Part shown: piece by piece, positions 1 to 6,950 of the stretch
How the letters are laid out: the number at the start of each line of letters is the position of its first letter
Numbering within the stretch: the first letter of the stretch is position 1
Assembly (NCBI GenBank): GCA_024635555.1
Contig: JAGXIO010000149.1
Coordinates: 1-59,410, forward strand
Direction: 5' to 3'
DNA from: Saccharicrinis sp.
Lineage (GTDB): Bacteria; Bacteroidota; Bacteroidia; Bacteroidales; Marinilabiliaceae
DNA length: 59,410 nt
Translations under genes and position numbers: made by a program
The notes under the pieces: model-generated
What the model was told of the DNA's origin: nothing
Seen by the model: the letters and a program-made list of their open reading frames with translations, nothing else
Database searches by the model: none

Positions 1-290
1 CCTCATATGCGGTTTCTGTCCGTCAGTACCGGAGTTTGCCGTTTGGCTTCCTTCACTCCCAAGGTCACCCTTGGCGAGCTTGCCACTTGCTAACGGTTCG
101 GAGCGTTACTTCCGCCCGTGATAGCCTATTCCGAACTAGATTCAGAAGGACTTTACCCGGTGGAATATTAGCAAGCTATTCCACAGGGTGAACCCTCTGC
201 ATAAAATACACTTCAGCCTTTGGTTTATTGAAGATAGTTTGTATTTTTAAACTTTTTCAACAACTTCCGGCTGTGTGCAGGGCACACACT
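1..290 (-). mobile_element. Probable 5' portion of a group II intron (partial, runs off the window)
   Basis: There is no convincing ORF here. Read on the minus strand, the sequence is GC-richer than its surroundings and resembles the structured leader of bacterial group II introns: a long run of short complementary blocks that ends at the window edge with a segment like GGCAAACTCCGGTACTGACG followed by CAGAAACCGCATATGAGG. I recall this wording from just upstream of group II reverse transcriptase/maturase genes in Bacteroidota. A GTGTG motif, a possible intron 5' end, lies near 285-289. The maturase and domains V/VI would be left of the window. The call rests on recall of similar sequences, not on a fold, and the right boundary is uncertain. 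Confidence 0.4.
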
Positions 291-532
291 GGCATAAAGC
301 ATAAGGAATTTCGTGGTTTTTTGGAGCTTTGCAAAGGAAACAAACACCGCCAAATCTTTGATTTATGAACAAGGTATTTGTTTTTTATGGTGTTCATGAT
401 TTATAATTGGCTTTTGAAATAAATAAGTTAAACAAAATAAAAGCTTTGGCTCTGTAAGGTTTGAAGGGTTTGCTCGTAAAAGCCCCTTACACTTCATCCA
501 GCAGAACGTTAGTCAGAATTAAAAAAACATAA
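291..532. other. Intergenic stretch without a recognisable gene
   Basis: This stretch is AT-rich and has no ORF with coding character. A perfect 7-bp hairpin (TGTGTGC at 272-278 against GCACACA at 282-288) sits at its left edge and may belong to the intron boundary. No clear TAnnTTTG promoter for the downstream sigma factor gene was found. Confidence 0.5.
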
Positions 533-1408
533 ATGAACCCGTTCTCAACATCTTATTCTAGCGAAACTCCCGACAGCACTCTGGTAGGTGAAATTCTAGT
601 TGGCAACAAAAAGTCATTGAACCTTCTGATTCAAAAGCATCAGCCTTTCATTTACAATATCGCTTGGAAGATGCTAGGAGATCCGATCAAGGCGCAGGAC
701 TTGACGCAAGAATCACTTTTGAAGATAATTGCTAATCTCAGTTCGTTTAAAGGAGAAAGCTCTTTCAGAACCTGGGCGTACAGAATTGTGCGGAATCATT
801 TTTTAAACGACCAGAAAAAGCCAAGCAATATGTTCGCTGACAATTTTGAGGATTTAGGCAACATGCTTGATGCCAGCGGCAGTGTTGATATCTCCTTGGA
901 AGAGCAGGAGCTGAAAAAAGAAGAAATCCGAGAAGTTCGCCTGCAATGTCTATCTGGCATGCTCCTTTGTTTAACAAAAGAGCAACGCCTCATTTACATC
1001 ATTGGCGATATTTTTAATGCGGACCACAACGTGGGTTCAGAAATCATGGAAATATCTCCCGACAATTACCGCAAAAAATTGAGTAATGCGCGCAGGCAGC
1101 TGCACAACTTCATGCTCAATAAATGTGGATTGGTAAACAAAGCCAACCCTTGCCGTTGCCACAAAAAAGTAACGGTAGCGCTCGAACACGGTATGGTTAA
1201 CGCCAAAGACTTACTCTTTAACAGAAAGGAATACGCCACATTTCAAGAAGTCATTGAACCCGATGCAAACTATTTGGTAGATGAGTCAGAGAGACTTTAT
1301 ACTCAGTTGCACCGAGACCACAGCTACAAAACCACATTTGAGAAAAAGAATTTCTTAGACGTTATTCTAGAAAGTCCCAATTGGCGTGAACGTTTGAACT
1401 TAAATTGA
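533..1408 (+). CDS. ECF-type RNA polymerase sigma factor with Cys-containing C-terminal extension
   Basis: The 291-residue protein has a sigma-70 region 2 at about residues 30-95 (LIQKHQPFIYNIAWKMLGD, then QDLTQESLLKI and FRTWAYRIVRNHFLN), which binds core polymerase and the -10 element. A degenerate region 4 lies at about 135-195 (LTKEQRLIYIIGDIFN, then ISPDNYRKKLSNARRQL). About 95 further residues follow, beginning with a Cys-rich motif (CGLVNKANPCRCHKK); similar tails occur in a subgroup of ECF-like factors and could sense redox state or metal. No anti-sigma gene is adjacent; the next genes on the same strand are two dehydrogenases and two membrane proteins, which may be its targets. The sigma assignment is firm and the regulon is inference. 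Confidence 0.85.
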   Translation: MNPFSTSYSSETPDSTLVGEILVGNKKSLNLLIQKHQPFIYNIAWKMLGDPIKAQDLTQESLLKIIANLSSFKGESSFRTWAYRIVRNHFLNDQKKPSNMFADNFEDLGNMLDASGSVDISLEEQELKKEEIREVRLQCLSGMLLCLTKEQRLIYIIGDIFNADHNVGSEIMEISPDNYRKKLSNARRQLHNFMLNKCGLVNKANPCRCHKKVTVALEHGMVNAKDLLFNRKEYATFQEVIEPDANYLVDESERLYTQLHRDHSYKTTFEKKNFLDVILESPNWRERLNLN

Positions 1409-1409
1409 C

Positions 1410-1465
1410 TTTTTTTCGCTAGAGTATTCACACATTGAAAAACATTTTGTCTAATCAGTCAAAGA
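1410..1465 (+). repeat. Intergenic direct repeat, copy 1 (possible shared promoter/operator)
   Basis: A T-run is followed by TTCACACATTGAAAAAC and TTGTCTAA (core 1427-1454). The same arrangement occurs at about 2508-2565. In the 28-bp cores only two or three positions differ, and the similarity extends about 20 bp to the left. GTCTAA resembles the -10 of many ECF promoters, but no canonical -35 is obvious. The repeat sits about 95 bp upstream of the first dehydrogenase start. Confidence 0.5.
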
Positions 1466-1549
1466 GGTTTTTTATGCTTTTACTCATCCCAAAAAAGCGA
1501 ACAAACGAATCCATTTAAGAATTGCGAATAGCAGTAAAGTCAACGAAAA

Positions 1550-2497
1550 ATGAATAATTGGACAGAACAAAACTTACCTACCAACCTCTTTGGTAAAACA
1601 TATGTAATTACAGGAACTAGTTCAGGCATTGGCACTGTATTGGCCTATCAATTAGCGAAAAGAGGAGCAACTGTAATAGCGGGAAACAGAAACATTGAAA
1701 AAGCCCACAAAGCCCTAGCCAAATATCAAACAGACCAAGATGATCTTAGTGGTTTCTCTACACTTCCATTAGATATCTCTTCTTTGGAATCCGTTAAAGA
1801 ATTCGCTGAAAAGATCAACGAGGATTCGAAAGTACCCTCCATAGATGGGCTCATTTTAAATGCCGGCATAATGGCTTTACCCAATCGAGAAGTGTCTAAA
1901 GATGGCTTTGAATTACAAATGGCTACCAACGTGCTGGGACATCACCTACTCACGTCCTTATTAATTAGAAAAATAAAGGAGGCACCTTCGTCTATTGTCG
2001 TATCCACAACGTCTTCTGCAAGTGGCACAGTGCGCGATAAAAATATATGGGATGACTTAAACGCTGAGAAGAAATATGATGCATGGGAAGTTTACGGTTT
2101 ATCAAAAATAGCTGCTGTTCAATTTAGAGATGAACTCCGCGAACTCATCAAAAAAGCAAAGCTTGACCATAAAATCAAAGTAATTTCCACTCACCCAGGC
2201 TTAACGGCTACACCACTATTCGATGTTTCAAAAGGATTTATTTCCAATATATTTAGAAGTGTAAAAAGGATCTTTATGATGACGCCTTCTCAAGGTGCAC
2301 TATCTAGCCTGAGAGCCGTATTAGACGAAACCATACCTGACGGAAGTTTTATTGGCCCTGATGGACTCACAGGATTTAATGGCAATCCTAAGATTATTAA
2401 GGAGTACAATCGGAAATTTGCTTTTGACCCAGTTTTAAGAAAAAAGATGTGGGAATACTGTGATAAGGCTACAAATGCTGTCTGGTCATTTGGCTAG
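1550..2497 (+). CDS. Short-chain dehydrogenase/reductase (retinol-dehydrogenase / protochlorophyllide-reductase-like)
   Basis: The 315-residue Rossmann-fold oxidoreductase carries the SDR cofactor motif TGTSSGIG near residue 21 and NAG in LILNAGIMALP near residue 104. The catalytic pair is seen in YGLSK (YxxxK) near residue 180, with a serine-rich strand (IVVSTTSSASG) supplying the catalytic Ser. The C-terminal half, with a long insertion around GFISNIFRSVKRIF, fits the larger SDRs related to retinol dehydrogenases and light-dependent protochlorophyllide reductase. It is expected to be a soluble NAD(P)-dependent enzyme; the substrate cannot be read. It lies between the sigma factor and a second SDR on the same strand. 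Confidence 0.85.
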   Translation: MNNWTEQNLPTNLFGKTYVITGTSSGIGTVLAYQLAKRGATVIAGNRNIEKAHKALAKYQTDQDDLSGFSTLPLDISSLESVKEFAEKINEDSKVPSIDGLILNAGIMALPNREVSKDGFELQMATNVLGHHLLTSLLIRKIKEAPSSIVVSTTSSASGTVRDKNIWDDLNAEKKYDAWEVYGLSKIAAVQFRDELRELIKKAKLDHKIKVISTHPGLTATPLFDVSKGFISNIFRSVKRIFMMTPSQGALSSLRAVLDETIPDGSFIGPDGLTGFNGNPKIIKEYNRKFAFDPVLRKKMWEYCDKATNAVWSFG

Positions 2498-2507
2498 ATA
2501 ATCAGTA

Positions 2508-2565
2508 AGTAATTTTTTTTCTCAAAGTGTTCACACATTGAAAAACTTCTTGTCTAAATAAAAAA
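2508..2565 (+). repeat. Intergenic direct repeat, copy 2
   Basis: This is the second copy of the element at 1410-1465 (core 2530-2557), just after the first dehydrogenase and 18 bp before the possible GTG start at 2576. Finding it twice in one small gene cluster suggests either a common regulatory site or duplication of an upstream region when the second dehydrogenase was acquired. Confidence 0.5.
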
Positions 2566-2575
2566 GAGACAAACA

Positions 2576-2785
2576 GTGGCCTTTATATTAGTAGACAAGA
2601 GACTACCAAGACACTTTAAAACAGCCATATGGGCTAGCATCATATCGGCTGTGATGCTAATTGGGATTGGAATTTTTTGGCTTGTCCACCGTGTCCGTGC
2701 CGAAGGGTCGTTTTCCATAGAACAGGTTCCAACCTCCATCATATTTTGGATTCACACCAAACTGCTGAATGAAGGCGCACTTTAA
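2576..2785 (+). CDS. Possible small single-pass membrane protein
   Basis: A 69-codon frame opens with GTG and encodes one clear hydrophobic segment (IISAVMLIGIGIFWLV, about residues 21-36) followed by a short polar tail. It fills the gap between the two dehydrogenases and ends 20 bp before the second. No family is recognised. The GTG start, small size and lack of an obvious ribosome site keep confidence low; it may be a remnant of a larger gene. Confidence 0.35.
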   Translation: MAFILVDKRLPRHFKTAIWASIISAVMLIGIGIFWLVHRVRAEGSFSIEQVPTSIIFWIHTKLLNEGAL

Positions 2786-2805
2786 ACAACAACAAACGAC
2801 TTAGA

Positions 2806-3570
2806 ATGAATCAATCAAAACAAAAAGTACTTATAACAGGTGGTGGTTCCGGTATCGGATTGTCACTCGCTCAAAAATTTATGGAACACGGTAACACGGT
2901 GATCGTCACAGGTAGAAACCTTGCGAAACTCGAAAAAGTAAAGACTGACTTTCCTCAGATCCACATCTACCAAAGTGATGTGACCAAAGAAGAAGACGTA
3001 AAGTCTTTAGTAGATCAAATTCAGACCGAATTTGGAGGAATAGATGTATTGGTCAACAATGCAGGCATCATGCTTTTACTAGACACAGCTAACGAGAACA
3101 ACGATTTGCAAAAGCAATTCGAGGAAATTGAAATCAATTATCATGCGCCAATTCGCATGTTGTATTACTTTTTGCCGCAGCTCAAAAAAAGTAAAAGCGC
3201 CACACTAATCAATGTTTCTTCCGGATTGGCCTACGTACCATTTGCTCAGGCACCTGTTTATTCTGGAACCAAAGCCGCGGTGCATTTGTGGACACAAGCC
3301 ATTAGACCTCAACTGAAACCTCATAATATCAAAGTAGTGGAACTTTTACCACCCGTGGTAGACACAAAGTTGTCAAAAGACGCTGACCTGAAAGATGACA
3401 ACTTGAAACCGATGCCTCCTGAAAAGCTCGCAGAACTATTCTGGAAAGACTACACCAATGGTAAAGAAGAAATCACACCAGGTCTTTCAAAACAGCTTAA
3501 GCTAATGAGCCGCTTAGCGCCAAAGTTCATCTTTAAACAATTAAACAAACCAGCTATTCCTAATAAATAG
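2806..3570 (+). CDS. Short-chain dehydrogenase, DltE-like
   Basis: The 254-residue SDR has the cofactor loop TGGGSGIG near residue 11, DVLVNNAGIM near residue 79, a catalytic Ser in INVSSGLAYVPF and the YSGTK catalytic pair near residue 155. The wording of the active-site strand and the length match the DltE-like SDR group, named after a gene once linked to teichoic acid alanylation; that role cannot apply to a Gram-negative organism, so the substrate is unknown. Only 4 bp separate its stop from the next gene, which indicates an operon with the membrane proteins downstream. Confidence 0.85.
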   Translation: MNQSKQKVLITGGGSGIGLSLAQKFMEHGNTVIVTGRNLAKLEKVKTDFPQIHIYQSDVTKEEDVKSLVDQIQTEFGGIDVLVNNAGIMLLLDTANENNDLQKQFEEIEINYHAPIRMLYYFLPQLKKSKSATLINVSSGLAYVPFAQAPVYSGTKAAVHLWTQAIRPQLKPHNIKVVELLPPVVDTKLSKDADLKDDNLKPMPPEKLAELFWKDYTNGKEEITPGLSKQLKLMSRLAPKFIFKQLNKPAIPNK

Positions 3571-3574
3571 AAAC

Positions 3575-4033
3575 ATGAAAAAGATCCTACCTTACATTTC
3601 AATCATTGGTGTTGGAGCCCTCGCGGGCAACATGATCAACATTGGCCTTAGCTATGCAATCTATTGGCAATCACTAGATCCTATGGCCTTTATGGAATCC
3701 TTCAAAGTGGATTTTCCACTTTTATTAGGTCCTACAGCAGCCACATTGATGCCTGCGTTTATTGCAACTATATGGATGATTTTTTTAACGAAAGAAAATA
3801 AATCCGCTAGGCGTTTTTGGATTATTGCATTTGCAGCATTGCTAGTCGTCAATATCCAGACAGCTGTCTATCATCTGCCTATGAATTTGGATTTTATAGA
3901 GTTAAAATACAGCGCAGCTGAAGCCTCCAGCAAACTACAAGGATGGATCATTTTTCATTGGATTCGTATTGGAATAACCATCCTAGCTGGGATTTCTGCC
4001 ATCAAAGCACTTCAAATTTCCAACAATAAATAA
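3575..4033 (+). CDS. Four-helix integral membrane protein, DUF1772 (anthrone oxygenase)-like
   Basis: The 152-residue protein has four hydrophobic segments (about residues 6-30, 48-70, 80-98 and 125-147) and little else. The arrangement, with an aromatic/proline-rich loop after helix 1 and an N-x-x-x-x-H-x-x-M-N type stretch (TAVYHLPMNLDF), resembles small DUF1772/anthrone-oxygenase-like proteins that often accompany dehydrogenases. The match is by general pattern only. It is tightly coupled to the upstream SDR and 18 bp from the next membrane gene. Confidence 0.6.
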   Translation: MKKILPYISIIGVGALAGNMINIGLSYAIYWQSLDPMAFMESFKVDFPLLLGPTAATLMPAFIATIWMIFLTKENKSARRFWIIAFAALLVVNIQTAVYHLPMNLDFIELKYSAAEASSKLQGWIIFHWIRIGITILAGISAIKALQISNNK

Positions 4034-4051
4034 ACCTAATAATTATTTATC

Positions 4052-4573
4052 ATGGACAATTTCATCATCTTTAACATGCAAGCCACTGCGGGCTTGCTCA
4101 CTTTCTATTTCGCCTTTAAATGGTTTGTATTTCCACGACTATTCAAGCTTAGTATTTACGATGCCCTTGTGCCAATGGTGCTCATTCATGGTTTGCGGTA
4201 TTTGGGCATGGTCTTCATGGTAGATACGCAAGTCTATGATGCTTTCCCAGACGACTTGGCTTTTACAGTAGGTATTTGGGATTATAGCACAGCGATTCTA
4301 GCAGTAATTACCGCTTTTGCCTTGAAGAACAAATGGAAATATGCTATTCCACTAGCCTGGGTTTTCAATATAGTAGGCTTTACAGATCTAGTAGTTGCAT
4401 TCCCACAAGTTTTTGCCATTGAATTCTATAACTACGATTTAGGCACTATGTGGTGGGCTTTTACAACCATTGGTGTAATAAACGTTATCAGTCATTTCTA
4501 CATTTTTAGCAGACTCATTAAACACTTAAAAAGAGCTGATTTAAATAAAAAACTACAACCAATCGAATTCTAA
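4052..4573 (+). CDS. Hypothetical integral membrane protein
   Basis: The 173-residue protein has about five predicted membrane helices and ends in a basic cytoplasmic tail (RLIKHLKRADLNKK). I do not recognise the family. It is the last gene of the sigma factor/dehydrogenase cluster on this strand; about 180 bp of AT-rich sequence separates it from the CoA-transferase gene, which has its own promoter. A role with the upstream oxidoreductases, for example in membrane-linked redox or lipid chemistry, is only suggested by position. Confidence 0.7.
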   Translation: MDNFIIFNMQATAGLLTFYFAFKWFVFPRLFKLSIYDALVPMVLIHGLRYLGMVFMVDTQVYDAFPDDLAFTVGIWDYSTAILAVITAFALKNKWKYAIPLAWVFNIVGFTDLVVAFPQVFAIEFYNYDLGTMWWAFTTIGVINVISHFYIFSRLIKHLKRADLNKKLQPIEF

Positions 4574-4699
4574 GACCAAGTAGTCTCACAAAACCTAGTT
4601 ATAGGTTACCAAAAACTAATTTCAAACACATCATTTTTTTCGTAACTAAACATGTTGTACAATACTAAATTTAAAACCTACAATATGATTAAAATATTA

Positions 4700-4707
4700 T
4701 ACTTTTG
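4700..4707 (+). promoter_or_regulatory. Bacteroidota -7 promoter element before the CoA-transferase
   Basis: TACTTTTG matches the Bacteroidota -7 consensus TAnnTTTG and is followed by C as usual. It lies 45 bp before the start codon. A clear TTTG at -33 is not present, so the upstream half is weak. Confidence 0.55.
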
Positions 4708-4752
4708 CACCTAATTTTTAATTAAAGAAAAATATCTCTAATATAAAATAAC

Positions 4753-6060
4753 ATGCAGTATAAAAGTGTAAGTGCAGAAGAAGCTGTAAAGGTGGTTAAA
4801 TCGGGCGACAGAATCCATTTTAGCAGTGTGGCCGTAACCCCTGTCAAACTTATCAAGGCTTTGGTTAACCGTGGCCGCAACAAAGAGTTTTACGATGTAA
4901 AACTTCAACACATCCACATTGAGAACAAGGTAGATTTTGCTGATCCTGAGTTCGAAGGGATTTTCGTTTCAGAGCAGTTTTTTGTTGGTGGAAATCTCCG
5001 CAAGCAAACGCAAGCCGGGTATGCCGATTACATCCCCGCATTTTTAAGCGAGACACAAAAATTAATCCGCGAAGGCTATTTAAAAGTTAACGTGGCCATG
5101 GTGATGGTATCCAAACCCGACAAGCACGGCTTTGTATCCTTGGGCACCTCGGTTGACGCCACTAAGGCTGCTATTGAATGTGCCGATACGGTTATTGCTT
5201 TGGTTAACCCCAACGTGCCACGTGCATGGGGCGACGCTATCTTTCACATGAGTGAGATCGATTATTTTGTGGAAGACGACAGCCCACTTTACGCCCACGA
5301 GATGGGAGAACTTAGTGAAATAGACATTGCCATCGGTAAACATGTCGCTGCTCTTATTGAGGATGGCGCTTGTTTGCAAATGGGTATTGGTGGTATCCCT
5401 AATGCAGTTTTAGCGCAGCTGGGTAACCACAAGGATTTGGGTGTTCATACCGAAATGTTTGCCGACGGAATACTTCCATTGGTAGAGTCGGGCGTAGTAA
5501 ACGGAAAGCGTAAGCAGATAGACCAAGGTAAAATGGTAGCTTCCTTTTTAATGGGTTCCAAAAAATTGTACGACTTTATCGATGATAACCCCATGGTAGC
5601 CATGATGGACGTTAGACACACCAACAGTGTAAATATTATCCGTCAAAACGATAAGGTAACAGCTATAAACTCTGCCTTGGCCATTGACATAACAGGTCAG
5701 GTTTGTGCCGACTCGATTGGAACAACGCATTATTCGGGTGTAGGTGGTCAGATTGACTTTATTCGTGGTGCTGGTTATTCAAAGGGAGGTTTACCCATCA
5801 TCGCTATGCCTTCGGTAACTGCTAAAGGCATGTCGAAGATATCGCCCATTTTGTTACCTGGTTCGGGCGTTGTAACAACCCGCGCCAATATGCACTGGTT
5901 TGCCACAGAGTATGGTGCTGTTAACCTTTACGGAAAAACAATGCAGGAGAGAGCAAAGATGATAATATCTATTGCGCACCCCAACCACCAAGAAGAGTTA
6001 GATAAGGCTGCTTTTGAGCGCTTTGGCTCGCATTACCGTTTCGTTAATAAGAACATCTAA
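4753..6060 (+). CDS. Acetyl-CoA hydrolase/transferase family protein (4-hydroxybutyrate/butyrate:acetate CoA-transferase type)
   Basis: The 435-residue protein has the size and motifs of class I CoA-transferases that swap CoA between acetate and butyrate, 4-hydroxybutyrate or propionate. The likely catalytic Glu lies in HTEMFADGI near residue 236, and the C-terminal CoA-binding loop reads GVGGQIDFIRGAGYSKGG near residue 328. It would act in the cytoplasm in fermentative acid metabolism. It stands alone, with its own -7 element and a strong terminator directly after. The exact acyl substrate cannot be settled by eye. Confidence 0.88.
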   Translation: MQYKSVSAEEAVKVVKSGDRIHFSSVAVTPVKLIKALVNRGRNKEFYDVKLQHIHIENKVDFADPEFEGIFVSEQFFVGGNLRKQTQAGYADYIPAFLSETQKLIREGYLKVNVAMVMVSKPDKHGFVSLGTSVDATKAAIECADTVIALVNPNVPRAWGDAIFHMSEIDYFVEDDSPLYAHEMGELSEIDIAIGKHVAALIEDGACLQMGIGGIPNAVLAQLGNHKDLGVHTEMFADGILPLVESGVVNGKRKQIDQGKMVASFLMGSKKLYDFIDDNPMVAMMDVRHTNSVNIIRQNDKVTAINSALAIDITGQVCADSIGTTHYSGVGGQIDFIRGAGYSKGGLPIIAMPSVTAKGMSKISPILLPGSGVVTTRANMHWFATEYGAVNLYGKTMQERAKMIISIAHPNHQEELDKAAFERFGSHYRFVNKNI

Positions 6061-6080
6061 GCTATTAAAACACTATATTA

Positions 6081-6116
6081 TAATAAAGGCCGCTCAATAT
6101 TGAGCGGCCTTTATTA
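6081..6116 (+). terminator. Perfect 36-nt palindromic terminator
   Basis: An uninterrupted inverted repeat (TAATAAAGGCCGCTCAAT against its complement) with a GC-rich core and A/T-rich flanks lies 20 bp after the CoA-transferase stop. It would work in both directions and so also closes the convergent YqgE gene. Confidence 0.85.
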
Positions 6117-6202
6117 TTCCAAACAATAGAGATTAAAAATTAGATGATTGATAGATTAACAGCTGTTAGACGTATAGTGTTTATATTACTGTTGATAATG
6201 AA

Positions 6203-6796
6203 CTAATTAAATGAAGGGTCTTCGGGGAAACCCGACCATGTTTTATAAACATCACCCAGACTTTCCATGCTTTTTTTCCATATGTCATCCGCGTTATTGC
6301 TCATAATCATACCGTCGTCAATCTCGGTTACAATCCAGGAATTCTCCTCAATCTCCCCCTCTAATTGGTTTGGAGACCAACCTGAATAACCGGCAAAAAA
6401 CTTTACCTGCTCATAGTTAGCTTCATGGTTGTTTATTAGTTTTTTAAGTATTTCAAAATCGCCGCCCCACCAAATAGTATCTGTAATTCTAACCGAACCC
6501 GGCACTTTATCGGCCAAGGTATGTATAAAATGTAAGGTGTCTGAAGCAACAGGACCACCGATATATAATTCACCCTTAAACGACAATAGTTCTTCAATAA
6601 CCTCATCGGGATAAAGGTTATTGGTTTTGTTGAGTACAAATCCCACAGCCCCTTGCTGACCATATTCAGTAAGCAATATAATGGATCGACCAAAATAAGG
6701 ACCTTTTAAAAATGGATCGGCAATAAGTATCCTTCCCTTGGCTGGTGCCAGCTTTGGCAAACTGGCTTTGAATATATTAAAATCTAATTTTCTCAT
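6203..6796 (-). CDS. YqgE/AlgH family protein (UPF0301)
   Basis: The 197-residue protein opens with the family hallmark GRILIADPFLKGPYFGRSII and continues with GAVGFVLNKTNN and LYIGGPVASDTLHFIHT, all typical of YqgE. The later FAGYSGWSPNQLEGEIEENSW block is also diagnostic. The family is widespread and cytoplasmic with no firmly assigned biochemical role. It is convergent with the CoA-transferase gene and divergent from nhaC. Confidence 0.93.
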   Translation of the reverse strand: MRKLDFNIFKASLPKLAPAKGRILIADPFLKGPYFGRSIILLTEYGQQGAVGFVLNKTNNLYPDEVIEELLSFKGELYIGGPVASDTLHFIHTLADKVPGSVRITDTIWWGGDFEILKKLINNHEANYEQVKFFAGYSGWSPNQLEGEIEENSWIVTEIDDGMIMSNNADDIWKKSMESLGDVYKTWSGFPEDPSFN

Positions 6797-6950
6797 ATTT
6801 TTGATTTACACAGGGTTAAAATAGCAATTTATTGTATTTATTAAAAATTATTTCTGATTTTTGCTGTTTTAATATTAATCGTATCTGGTTCGATACGCTT
6901 CATGGATAGTTGCGTAATGCGCAATACAATCCAGAGCAGAGCACAATTTT

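Noticed and set aside
495-520. AACGTTAG sequence resembling an integron attC core before the sigma factor
   Set aside because: The core does not fit GTTRRRY and no complementary left arm was found, so no cassette site is claimed.
6880-6950. Hairpin CGTATC/GATACG as a promoter operator of nhaC
   Set aside because: The stem is only 6 bp with no supporting promoter motif; it is likely chance.
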